A stretch of DNA of 36,277 bases from a virus. The notes under the pieces were generated by a model. It ran no database searches and was not told where the DNA came from. It saw only the letters and a list, made by a program, of their open reading frames with translations. The position numbers were made by a program, and so were the translations under genes. Shown here piece after piece: positions 1-6,162 of the stretch (its first letter is position 1; each line of letters starts with the position of its first letter). Location of the stretch: positions 1 through 36,277 of the IMG/VR virus record IMGVR_UViG_3300047510_001757, one strand, 5' to 3'.

Positions 1-32
1 CTTCCCCCCTGATTTCCCCTATGTCCGCGGAT

Positions 33-46
33 TTAGGACGTCCTAA
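33..46. promoter_or_regulatory. Perfect 14-bp palindrome, possible operator
   Basis: The sequence TTAGGACGTCCTAA reads the same on both strands and the symmetry stops at both edges. It lies in non-coding DNA near the left edge of the window. Perfect 14-bp dyads outside genes are typical of binding sites for dimeric regulators, but no cognate protein can be assigned. Confidence 0.35.
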
Positions 47-386
47 CTTATAGCCACGCCCTCGCCATTCCCGGTGGTAGTTCGCGTTTGAAAACGTTTC
101 GCGAATTACCCAACGGATTTACACCAAATCAAACCGCAAGCCAGCAGAGGGCGTCGTCTGCAATTCCGTATCGGGCGTTTACGGATTCCCTCGACGAGTT
201 ACCCTTCGGTACTGCTGTTCTACCGTCCAACTCCCAAACGCGCGCACATCACCACCGACCACGTTGCAGGCAGGCAGAGCGTGGATTTGTTTCTGCTATG
301 CGCCGTCTAGCACGGTTAGGATTGATGACGTACGCGCGGGAACGTACGCGACGGGGAAACCGAGACTAAGCCCCGCCTAAAACAAT

Positions 387-465
387 CGCCACCGCCGGAA
401 TCGAACCGACGCGCCTACCCCCGTAGAAATTGAGGCGATTCCAACGTGACGGAAACGAAGTGGCC
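387..465 (-). other. tRNA-like 3' half, possible degenerate tRNA or attachment core
   Basis: On the minus strand, 410-394 forms a canonical T-arm: stem GTCGG, loop TTCGATT, stem CCGGC. The next bases (GGTGGC, 393-388) pair with GCCACT (464-459) to give a six-pair acceptor-like stem. Between them a CTAC/GTAG mini-hairpin (426-415) sits where a class II variable arm would be. No acceptable D-arm is found. The best anticodon stem, GGAAT/ATTTC, has a loop with G instead of the invariant U33, and the first acceptor pair is G-G. A working tRNA is therefore unlikely. It could be a decayed tRNA, or the copied 3' end of a host tRNA as in an attP core, although no integrase is present. Confidence 0.3.
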
Positions 466-525
466 CCGGCAGAGCCCTATGGGTCAACCCACCGGAGAAA
501 GTGAGCATAGGGATACCGGGGCCAT
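460..525. ncRNA. Strong structured hairpin, candidate non-coding RNA
   Basis: Bases 461-469 (TGGCCCCGG) pair perfectly with 516-524, plus a wobble pair outside. After a small internal loop, 475-480 (CCCTAT) pair with 507-512 (ATAGGG). Inside this, 481-490 can form a short GGG-TCAA-CCC hairpin. The 9+6 bp GC-rich arrangement in otherwise gene-free DNA is hard to explain by chance. No T-run follows on either strand, so it is not a standard intrinsic terminator. The left arm overlaps the acceptor-like pairing of the adjacent tRNA-like sequence, so the two structures may be alternatives. Direction of transcription is unknown. Confidence 0.4.
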
Positions 526-605
526 CTCTCTTCGATTGTGTGATGAGGTTGACCGCCTCACCCTTCTAACTCTACACCGATTTACTCACGACGCAACGTA
601 ACTAC

Positions 606-1004
606 CTATGTCGATCCCTCTTCCTTTAATCGCTTCGTGCGAAAAAACTCCGCATGCTCCGGGTAATCCTTCATGAACAACCGCGCGTAATACGGCGCGT
701 AATTGTTGTTCATCTTGAACTCTTCACCCGCCGTCTCAATCTCCGTATGCCATCGGATACGCTCGATGATGGCCTTGCTTGAATACTGCTTGAATCCGCG
801 TCGAATGACGTCGAGCGTGAATCGCGTAAACAATTCGTACACGTGCGGATTCATTCGATGCCATCGCCACCATTGTCGTTTTATCGTATCTGATTCCTCG
901 ACCTGCTGAACCGCCGCCGCGAACAAACCATCACCGAACGGCATATCCGCGCGTAACTGATACTTGCGCTGTATCTCGCGCTCCTCTTCGTCGCCGTACG
1001 TCAT
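606..1004 (-). CDS. Conserved hypothetical phage protein
   Basis: This 132-aa acidic/aromatic protein carries a segment around residues 55-120 with YELFTRFTLDVIRRG, AIIERIRWHTEIET and NNNYAPYYARLF. From memory this pattern recurs in uncharacterised proteins of many phages and mobile elements, where 'RIRWHT' and 'NNNxxxxYAR' are the most conserved parts. No catalytic motif is evident. The ATG overlaps the stop of the upstream gene by four bases (ATGA), so the two are translationally coupled. It is the last gene before the non-coding left end, downstream of the SSB-like gene. Existence is secure; function is unknown. Confidence 0.8.
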   Translation of the reverse strand: MTYGDEEEREIQRKYQLRADMPFGDGLFAAAVQQVEESDTIKRQWWRWHRMNPHVYELFTRFTLDVIRRGFKQYSSKAIIERIRWHTEIETAGEEFKMNNNYAPYYARLFMKDYPEHAEFFRTKRLKEEGST

Positions 1005-1249
1005 GATTCGTCACCCTCATCCGTTCCCAACGCCGCCGCCTCGCAGATATGACACGGTTGCGCAAGCAAATGAAACGGGCAGAATTCCATCCAATCCTCT
1101 TCCGTTTCGTACCCACGTTCCGTGCGCTCACCATCCGGCAGATACCGACCGCGCCATTCCCCAACGCCACCCGTATCCGGGTGACGTTGAGGCCACGGTG
1201 CAAAAGACAGACGCACAATTTTTTCCCACCACTCTTCTTTGCGATGCAT
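1001..1249 (-). CDS. Small protein with a possible zinc-binding C-terminus
   Basis: I place the start at the ATG at 1249, preceded by GGAG seven bases upstream, rather than at a longer frame whose N-terminus is low-complexity basic sequence. The 82-aa product begins MHRKEEWWEKIVRL. Near its end it contains C-x2-H-x5-C-x2-C (CPFHLLAQPCHIC), which could bind one zinc ion, followed by an acidic tail. The stop overlaps the next gene's start by four bases. I recognise no family. It is one of several small Cys/His-rich proteins in this genome. Confidence 0.7.
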   Translation of the reverse strand: MHRKEEWWEKIVRLSFAPWPQRHPDTGGVGEWRGRYLPDGERTERGYETEEDWMEFCPFHLLAQPCHICEAAALGTDEGDES

Positions 1250-1277
1250 TGAAAGTTCTCCGGTGTTGTTCGCGTGA

Positions 1278-1952
1278 TTAGAACGGCAGGTCGTCGTCCG
1301 TCGGGGGCGGGAAGTTGCTGAAATCCGGCGGCTCATGCGCCGACGGTGGTGCGATGCGCTTCCCACTTGGTTCCGGCATCTTTACCTGCGGCGCTTTCTC
1401 GACCGCCTTCACATCCGACAACCCATCCGGCTGTATCCCCTTATCCTTCCACGAAATCCAAACCGTTGCAGTCGCCGCCTGAATCGCCGCCGCATCTAAC
1501 CCATAACCATACTTTTGCGACGTCTGTGCAAGATGCATCGCCACCGCATCCCACAACATAAGGTACTGCGCTAGAATCGCATCGCGTCGCGCCGACAATT
1601 GATTTGACGTTGACGGTGCAACCTTCGCCACACTCGACGGCGCTTCCATGCGCTTACCCGACGATGGTGTCTCTGGCGTCGCGGGTGAGATATTCCAGTA
1701 CGGAGCCGCGCCCGGACGCTTGTTGTTCGGCGTTCTATAGAACTTCAACGAATTCCCGACCGCATCCGTATACGCGAAATCGTCGCCAAAGATTCGCTTT
1801 AACTGCATATCCGCCGACGTCAACGGTAGATACACCGTATCGACGCCATCACTAAACAACACCTGCTCACCATACGTTCCCGTATTCCGTTCGCATACGG
1901 TAACCTTCATGGTGTGTTCATCGCCGACGGCTGGTAGTTTGATGGTAGCCAT
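1278..1952 (-). CDS. SSB-like single-stranded DNA-binding protein
   Basis: The chosen ATG at 1952 has a good ribosome binding site (GGGAGAGG, eight bases away); a longer TTG-started frame lacks one. The 224-aa product ends PTDDDLPF, which closely matches the acidic, Phe-terminated tip of bacterial SSB (DDDIPF) that recruits replication and repair proteins. Residues 1-85 alternate beta-like stretches (IKLPAVG, MKVTVCERN, EQVLFSDG, VYLPL), compatible with an OB fold. A Pro/Ser-rich linker, a helical middle segment and a Pro-rich linker before the tip follow. The role, protecting ssDNA and recruiting host partners, is inferred from the tail and layout; the OB fold itself is not proven from sequence. 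Confidence 0.6.
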   Translation of the reverse strand: MATIKLPAVGDEHTMKVTVCERNTGTYGEQVLFSDGVDTVYLPLTSADMQLKRIFGDDFAYTDAVGNSLKFYRTPNNKRPGAAPYWNISPATPETPSSGKRMEAPSSVAKVAPSTSNQLSARRDAILAQYLMLWDAVAMHLAQTSQKYGYGLDAAAIQAATATVWISWKDKGIQPDGLSDVKAVEKAPQVKMPEPSGKRIAPPSAHEPPDFSNFPPPTDDDLPF

Positions 1953-2020
1953 AATGCTTGCCTCTCCCTCTTGCGTGTGAACTTCAATCACCGACCGCCG
2001 AATTGCGGCCCGTGTCCTAC

Positions 2021-2260
2021 TCAATCGCGCGCGCCTTCTCCCAACCAGTTATAGCACGAACGGCATACTAATTCTGTATCCGATACAACGTCCCCCGCAT
2101 GACGATACGTGACCCGATACGAATACAACTTGACGCGCTCACCATCCCGACAATAGAAGCACTCTCCGTACGTATCGCCGTACGTTACGACACCAACGGA
2201 TGCACTTTCCACCACTCTAATCTGCATACGCTCTCCGGTGAAGTTGACCGATACCGACAT
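2021..2260 (-). CDS. Small zinc-ribbon-like protein, first gene of the leftward operon
   Basis: The start is set at the ATG at 2260, preceded by GGGGGC. The 79-aa protein begins MSVSVNFTGERMQIRVVE and carries two Cys pairs, CFYC near residue 33 and CRSC near residue 66, spaced as in zinc ribbons. It sits directly left of the divergent control region and upstream of the SSB-like gene, so it is probably expressed early. A nucleic-acid-binding or regulatory role is plausible but not shown. The longer upstream frame is possible but overlaps the inverted repeats of the control region. Confidence 0.65.
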   Translation of the reverse strand: MSVSVNFTGERMQIRVVESASVGVVTYGDTYGECFYCRDGERVKLYSYRVTYRHAGDVVSDTELVCRSCYNWLGEGARD

Positions 2261-2286
2261 GGTATCGCCCCCAAAATGATACATCC

Positions 2287-2330
2287 GCAACGTTTCCGCA
2301 AGCCCCCGTCCCCTACTTGACAAACGTTGC
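2287..2330. promoter_or_regulatory. Inverted repeats in the divergent control region, likely operators
   Basis: GCAACGTTT (2287-2295) and AAACGTTGC (2322-2330) form a 9-bp inverted repeat with a 26-base centre; each half contains the palindrome AACGTT. The 8-bp palindrome TTACGTAA follows at 2331-2338. These sites fill the gap between the leftward zinc-ribbon gene and the rightward promoter. They fit operator sites for the HTH protein encoded at 2412-2666, as in phage immunity or Cro-type switches. No protein-site match can be shown from sequence alone. Confidence 0.45.
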
Positions 2331-2356
2331 TTACGTAACTACGTCCCACCCGGTAC

Positions 2357-2385
2357 TTGCGTTTTCCTCTGAAACCGTGTACTAT
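2357..2385 (+). promoter_or_regulatory. Rightward sigma70-like promoter
   Basis: TTGCGT (2357-2362), a 17-bp spacer and TACTAT (2380-2385) make a well-spaced promoter. Transcription would begin near 2392, twenty bases before the TTG start of the first rightward gene. The -35 lies within ACTTGCG, the same seven bases that open the three leftward early promoters at 35-36 kb, and TACTAT is identical to the -10 of the copy at 35.25 kb. Confidence 0.65.
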
Positions 2386-2411
2386 GGGGAACACCTTACT
2401 AGGAGCGTCTA

Positions 2412-2666
2412 TTGCCACTTGGTAGTGCTACACTTCGGAAGGCAATCAAGGTATACGGCGGTCCCGTCAACGGATTTGCCGCCGACGTATTAGGTCGGTC
2501 GCGCGTCTCCGTATGGCGATGGATAAACGACCGCGAAACCATTCCCTTAATTGTCGTGCATCGACTAAAGATGTATTTGCGTTTCCCGCATCCCACCCAC
2601 GCCGACGTCATCGCGCTCGGCACCACGCCTGAACCCATCATCGAGGAAGAGTCAACCAATGAATGA
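2412..2666 (+). CDS. HTH transcriptional regulator, Cro-like
   Basis: The 84-aa product starts at TTG, with AGGAG six bases upstream and a promoter ending at 2385. Residues 8-52 look like a Cro/XRE-type helix-turn-helix: TLRKAIKVYGGPVNGFAADVL, then GRSRVSVWRWINDRETIP, where SRVSVWRW would be the recognition helix. An acidic tail follows. It is one of only two genes read rightwards and faces the SSB operon across possible operators, so it probably regulates the early switch, as repressor or Cro analogue. With no integrase in the window, lysogenic control is not implied. The start codon is the least certain point. Confidence 0.7.
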   Translation: MPLGSATLRKAIKVYGGPVNGFAADVLGRSRVSVWRWINDRETIPLIVVHRLKMYLRFPHPTHADVIALGTTPEPIIEEESTNE

Positions 2667-2907
2667 GAACACCGGAACCCTATACACCGTTAGCGATATC
2701 GTGCGCGACTTTGAGACTACGCACGGCAAGGTGTATCGTATGATTCGCATGGGTATGATTCCCGCGACCGCAATTACGCAAGAAAAGTATAAGGGTCGCA
2801 AGGGCTGGCGTCATCGCATTACCGCCGCCGCCGTATTTGCGCTCAATCTTTCACCGCGAACCGTCGTGATGTCGGAGACACCGTATACAGAATCCAGCGT
2901 CGCGTGA
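2659..2907 (+). CDS. Small HTH DNA-binding protein, excisionase/MerR-like
   Basis: The ATG lies inside the end of the upstream regulator gene (eight-base overlap) with GAGGAAGAG as ribosome binding site. The 82-aa product has YTVSDIVRDFETTHGKVYRMIRMG followed by a basic wing and HRITAAAVFAL. This resembles helix-turn-helix 17 / excisionase proteins, which pair 'VYRxIRxGxIPA' with a C-terminal Arg-Ile turn. It could be a second regulator or a directionality-like factor; no partner integrase is seen. Its 3' end overlaps the convergent minus-strand gene ending at 2851 by 57 bases. Confidence 0.65.
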   Translation: MNENTGTLYTVSDIVRDFETTHGKVYRMIRMGMIPATAITQEKYKGRKGWRHRITAAAVFALNLSPRTVVMSETPYTESSVA

Positions 2908-3066
2908 ACCGCGCGGTTCCCACTCCCGACAATACGCGCACCACTTTAACACGATATCACTTTCGTAGTAATCCGTGACGGTATCGCGCATAAGGTGCGC
3001 CAATTCCTCATCCGACAGCGGGGCGAGCAACGATGGCATCTGTTGTTTGCCCCGCTTCTTTTTCAT
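2851..3066 (-). CDS. Small Cys-pair protein
   Basis: The 71-aa product has a basic N-terminus, a helix (LSDEELAHLMRDTVTDYY) and two Cys pairs, CAYC and CIRC, about 17 residues apart, followed by a basic HHDGSR end. It probably binds one zinc ion. The ATG overlaps the upstream stop by four bases, which supports translation as the last gene of the long leftward transcript. Its end runs 57 bases into the rightward HTH gene, so the two transcripts converge and overlap. The function is unknown. Confidence 0.6.
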   Translation of the reverse strand: MKKKRGKQQMPSLLAPLSDEELAHLMRDTVTDYYESDIVLKWCAYCREWEPRGSRDAGFCIRCLRHHDGSR

Positions 3067-3359
3067 ACAAATCCCACGCGCTTGACCGCTTCAATTGGAA
3101 GCACAAAGTCTTCGCCGTCCTCTTCGTCCGGCACTTCGATAACTCCACCGTGAACACTTCCCGCATCGTTTACTAATTCGACGTAACCCACGCGCACTAA
3201 CTCGCGCACCACATCGAGCAAACACTTTGCGACGACGCTCGCGTCTACCGCTGGCACCGAATCGATTTCGATTGACAATCCGTTGCGATGTATAGACACC
3301 GATGCGGTACGGTTTGATAGCACATTCGCACCGCGCGCAGGTCGCTTTTTACTTGGCAT
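3063..3359 (-). CDS. Hypothetical protein
   Basis: The product is 98 aa from the ATG at 3359, with GGAGG just upstream; a GTG at 3362 is an alternative. A basic N-terminus (KKRPARG) precedes a mixed alpha/beta segment (VSIHRNGLSIEID, VVAKCLLDVVRELVRVGYVEL) and a very acidic stretch (VPDEEDGEDFVLPIE). No known domain is recognised. Its start overlaps the metallophosphoesterase stop by 11 bases, and it shares a four-base overlap with the next gene. Confidence 0.6.
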   Translation of the reverse strand: MPSKKRPARGANVLSNRTASVSIHRNGLSIEIDSVPAVDASVVAKCLLDVVRELVRVGYVELVNDAGSVHGGVIEVPDEEDGEDFVLPIEAVKRVGFV

Positions 3360-4689
3360 CACTCCTCCGCATATCGGGGTTGGTCATTGACATGCCAACG
3401 AGTCCGCCGTCGCCGTGATAGTGAAATGACTGCATCCCACGAGCCGCACCGACAAAACCTTCCGACGCATGCCATCCATCCGGTGGACACAACGCCGGAT
3501 GCGTACGCACCACGACGCCACTCAACGTTTCAACTTCCGCCATCGAATGAAGATGTCCCGTATGTATCTCTCGATACGACGCACCACCCCACGCCTCGCG
3601 CGCCTCGATTGCCATCAACTCATGCAATCGCTTTCGCGCCTTATCGCCGTGCGTCAATCCAAACAAGCACTTGCCATACCTCACGTATTTGCGCGCCGTG
3701 TTTCTTGCATCTATCGTCACATTGCGCGCGCGCCTAAACTCCGCCGACAAAATCTGACTGAGCGCCACCGTCATTACCGCATCATGGTTGCCGGGAACCA
3801 ATACGACATCAACGGGACCACGCATCGCCATGTCAGATATGACATCGCACAACGTCGCGACCGCCTCCTCTAACATCTTCTCCACGCGACCATCGCGGTC
3901 GAGTGGCGTTCCCTTTGTCGTCGTTCCATGTGGCGTATCGTAATGCAACAAATCGCCAAGACACCACAACGCGCGACGCTCGACAGGTACCGACGTTTCT
4001 AACAACTCCGCAACCGATTCGCGAATCAATTGCGTTGCGATAGAGATGTCGTAATCCCCCCATCCCGTTTCGCGACTCCACGCATATTTCCCAATGTGTG
4101 GGTCCGACAACACTAGCGCCTGCAATGTCTTCGACGTATTGCTCTTGGTCTTTGACTGACCGTATACAATAGGTTTGCGCATCTCAAACGCACCGCGCAC
4201 CAACGCCTCGACCGCCTCCAATACTGACGGCCCCGCCTTTGGTTTAAGACGAACAAAGACGCGATGTAATTCCGTCGTCTTTACTTTACCCGTCGTTACA
4301 TCTTTCGTCGCGACTTCGTACTTCGTCGCTTCACTTCTATCAATCTCAAACCGCGTCATATCCGCTTCGATATGTCGAAGCAAATCATCCACCGTTTTAA
4401 TTCGCGCACCATTGGCACGCGCCTCAATACCGTTGGGTCCGTTTGTTGCCTCGACCGTTTGTTCCGTCTCGACAACTGGCACAATGTTCTTGGGTTTCTC
4501 TCCAACCTTAACGCCTAACTTGCCACGCTTTAATGCCACCGCGGATTCCGTACGCACCGCATGTCCACGGTGAAACTCTTTGTTGAGTTCTTTTGCAACA
4601 CTACCCGCGCTCATTCCACGCGCTGACAGTTCGCACAATCGCGCGGCCTCTTTTGCGCTCCACTCAGCGTAATCGTGTCGTGCGCCCAT
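3349..4689 (-). CDS. Metallophosphoesterase with N-terminal HTH-like domain
   Basis: The 446-aa product carries the full calcineurin-like metallophosphoesterase set: SDPHIG (D196, H198), GDLLHYD (D246), GNHD (300-303), THGD (H347) and GHLH (H379, H381). These residues bind the two metals. Such phage enzymes act on phosphodiesters, possibly nucleic acids or nucleotides. Residues 5-57 (WSAKEAARLCELSARGMSAG, later RTESAVALKRGKLG) resemble a GcrA/SANT-like DNA-binding helix bundle, which would target the enzyme to DNA. The start at 4689 follows AGG closely and lies six bases from the previous stop; a longer frame to 4752 is less likely. The substrate is unknown. Confidence 0.85.
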   Translation of the reverse strand: MGARHDYAEWSAKEAARLCELSARGMSAGSVAKELNKEFHRGHAVRTESAVALKRGKLGVKVGEKPKNIVPVVETEQTVEATNGPNGIEARANGARIKTVDDLLRHIEADMTRFEIDRSEATKYEVATKDVTTGKVKTTELHRVFVRLKPKAGPSVLEAVEALVRGAFEMRKPIVYGQSKTKSNTSKTLQALVLSDPHIGKYAWSRETGWGDYDISIATQLIRESVAELLETSVPVERRALWCLGDLLHYDTPHGTTTKGTPLDRDGRVEKMLEEAVATLCDVISDMAMRGPVDVVLVPGNHDAVMTVALSQILSAEFRRARNVTIDARNTARKYVRYGKCLFGLTHGDKARKRLHELMAIEAREAWGGASYREIHTGHLHSMAEVETLSGVVVRTHPALCPPDGWHASEGFVGAARGMQSFHYHGDGGLVGMSMTNPDMRRSDAK

Positions 4690-4694
4690 ACTAC

Positions 4695-5138
4695 CTATCG
4701 AATAAAGGTGACGCCCAAAGACACCGCTAACACACTTGCCACCCATCGCCATCGCTGACGCGACGCGCTTTCCGCATCAACGATGTGACGCAATTCATCA
4801 ACCTGTTCTCGCAAATTTGCGACGCGCGCGTTGCACGTTTGTACCACCGCATAACACGACGCGATTGCAGAATCCGCAACATCACGTCGCATATACACCG
4901 TATCCGCGCGCATCACCGTATCCGTCACGCGCGCCGTGTCGTATTGCATCCGCCACCGCTCCGCCGTTACGACGCGCGCTTTATAGACCGTATCTAATCG
5001 CGCCTCAACAACGCGCAACGTATCAATACGATATTCCGCGCGCGCGCGTGACGACGGCATGACGCGCGACGTTATCATGTGTCCAACCACTACACCGACG
5101 CAAAAAGCAACAAAGCGTAGTACGCTCGAACTACGCAT
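4695..5138 (-). CDS. Spanin-like membrane protein of the lysis cassette
   Basis: The 147-aa product has a hydrophobic N-terminal segment (about residues 7-24), a periplasm-like middle with repeated DTV/DTVY units, a short predicted coiled coil (about 105-125) and a hydrophobic C-terminal segment (about 130-145). It follows the amidase gene with an eight-base overlap, the usual place for an Rz-type inner-membrane spanin. Classical Rz has only one N-terminal anchor, so the C-terminal membrane segment is unusual. Similar DTVY-rich proteins are, from memory, seen in phages of less-studied Gram-negative phyla. The role is inferred from position and topology. Confidence 0.5.
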   Translation of the reverse strand: MRSSSVLRFVAFCVGVVVGHMITSRVMPSSRARAEYRIDTLRVVEARLDTVYKARVVTAERWRMQYDTARVTDTVMRADTVYMRRDVADSAIASCYAVVQTCNARVANLREQVDELRHIVDAESASRQRWRWVASVLAVSLGVTFIR

Positions 5139-5583
5139 AGTCTTCTAACCGAAATCCCGGCACCTGCTCCGGGTCATTCTTCCGACCCGGAGCAATCTTT
5201 GCATGCGTCGTCACCGGAATGTTGCCATACTTGGTTCGCACCTGCCTAATCACTTCTTGCATCGCCACCTTTTGTTTCTCCGTCAACGCTTCCTTGCCGT
5301 CGTTCCGGTTCGAAAAGCTCAAACCAATTGAAACCCCATTCACATCTTTCTTGCCATTCCATTCCGACTTCCCGGCATGCCACGCACGACGGTCGTACGG
5401 CACACACGTATACACCGTACCATCGCGACCGATGACGACATGGTAGGAAACCTTGGAGACGGAAGATTGTATCCATGAAAGGCACCCGCGCTCCGTTGGT
5501 GAGGCATCAGCGTGAAGCACAATGACTTCGACTTCATTACTTCCACGCGAATTGTGGTTTGGTGACGGGTGACTGCAACTCAT
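5131..5583 (-). CDS. N-acetylmuramoyl-L-alanine amidase (endolysin)
   Basis: This 150-aa amidase_2-family (T7 lysozyme-like) enzyme cleaves the lactyl-amide bond between MurNAc and the stem peptide in the periplasm. Zinc ligands appear as H24 (VLHADAS), H127 (TTHAKIAPGRK) and D137 (KNDP). SYHVVIGRDGTVY and AWHAGKS are typical core segments. The ATG at 5583 overlaps the holin-like stop by four bases; the longer frame starting at 5658 reads through that gene and is rejected. There is no signal peptide, so release should depend on the holin. Confidence 0.9.
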   Translation of the reverse strand: MSCSHPSPNHNSRGSNEVEVIVLHADASPTERGCLSWIQSSVSKVSYHVVIGRDGTVYTCVPYDRRAWHAGKSEWNGKKDVNGVSIGLSFSNRNDGKEALTEKQKVAMQEVIRQVRTKYGNIPVTTHAKIAPGRKNDPEQVPGFRLEDYA

Positions 5584-5882
5584 TTCCGCACCTTTAGTAC
5601 GCCAAACTTTTTTCCATGCCACGCCGCCGCCCACATAAACAAACCACCGAATCCGCAATTCATCACCACTTCCGTAAACGGTGGCACACTCATCATCAAC
5701 ACATTCAACAACGCGCCAGACACCACCAACGCAAGCGATACCTTAATGATGTAATAGCTCGTCTTGCTAAACTGGTCAATCTGTTTTACGCCATCACCAA
5801 TAGCTGTAAACAACATGATGTAAAACGCCACGCCACCAAACGTGATAAGTCCATTGGCAATTGCATTAATCAGTCGGAGCAT
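5580..5882 (-). CDS. Holin-like membrane protein
   Basis: The start is the ATG at 5882, six bases after GAGG; an in-frame upstream start lies inside the preceding gene without a ribosome binding site. The 100-aa product has three hydrophobic segments (about residues 6-28, 45-66 and 70-88) and a basic end (HGKKFGVLKVRK), the pattern of a class I holin. It directly precedes the amidase with an ATGA overlap. Its role, forming membrane lesions at the lysis time, is inferred. Confidence 0.65.
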   Translation of the reverse strand: MLRLINAIANGLITFGGVAFYIMLFTAIGDGVKQIDQFSKTSYYIIKVSLALVVSGALLNVLMMSVPPFTEVVMNCGFGGLFMWAAAWHGKKFGVLKVRK

Positions 5883-6156
5883 TTTTTGCCTCGGGAAAAA
5901 TTTTTCCAATGATAAGTTCGACGCCGCGCTGTCCTAGCACACCGAGCAAAAAAGCCATCGCGCTCATCGTTTGCTGACTTGAATTCGTTCCCGTCACAGA
6001 AAACACAAGCGGCGTAAGGAAGTACGCGCTCGACGTTCCCGCAGAAATTGCCAACACGTTGTCGCGCATATTGCCATGTGACGCTTTGCCAACAGCAATG
6101 AGCGAACCAAAGAATCCAGCAACGAGTAGCATAAGGTTAGATTTGTCGTTCGCCAT
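5866..6156 (-). CDS. Second holin-like or antiholin-like membrane protein
   Basis: The 96-aa product has three hydrophobic stretches (about 8-24, 38-54 and 63-82), a short basic loop (KASHGNMRD) and a charged C-terminus. It lies immediately upstream of the other holin-like gene and overlaps it by 17 bases. Paired small membrane proteins in a lysis cassette are often holin and antiholin; which is which cannot be told here. The upstream ribosome binding site is weak. Confidence 0.6.
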   Translation of the reverse strand: MANDKSNLMLLVAGFFGSLIAVGKASHGNMRDNVLAISAGTSSAYFLTPLVFSVTGTNSSQQTMSAMAFLLGVLGQRGVELIIGKIFPEAKNAPTD

Positions 6157-6162
6157 AAAGCA

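Larger units (their letters stand above)
1..605. other. Non-coding segment with palindrome, hairpin and tRNA-like sequence
   Basis: I see no convincing protein gene here. The only longer reading frame (88-369, plus strand, TTG start) has no ribosome binding site and a composition unlike a folded protein. The segment holds a perfect 14-bp palindrome (33-46), direct repeats of ACGTACGCG at 328-336 and 342-350, a tRNA-like T-arm with acceptor sequence (minus strand, 387-465) and a long GC-rich hairpin (460-525). If the window ends join, this segment lies between the last gene of the SSB operon and the promoter of the ArdC-like gene. That would suit a regulatory RNA, an origin or a packaging site. 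The role is inference. Confidence 0.5.

Noticed and set aside
88-369. A 93-codon plus-strand frame starting at TTG
   Set aside because: No ribosome binding site or promoter, odd composition, and it sits alone in a segment rich in structured and repeated sequence.
387-465. A complete tRNA gene
   Set aside because: No D-arm can be formed, the anticodon loop lacks U33 and the first acceptor pair is G-G; kept only as a tRNA-like sequence.
590-625. A fourth leftward early promoter near the only GATC
   Set aside because: It shares ACATAGGTAG with copy C but lacks TTGCGG at the proper distance and a TACTNT element.
1278-2024. A longer SSB-like protein starting at TTG 2024
   Set aside because: The ATG at 1952 has a strong ribosome binding site and begins the beta-like domain; the extension is basic and unstructured-looking.
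2276-2281. TATCAT as -10 of a leftward promoter for the SSB operon
   Set aside because: No matching -35 at 16-18 bp, and the predicted start would leave almost no leader before the ATG at 2260.
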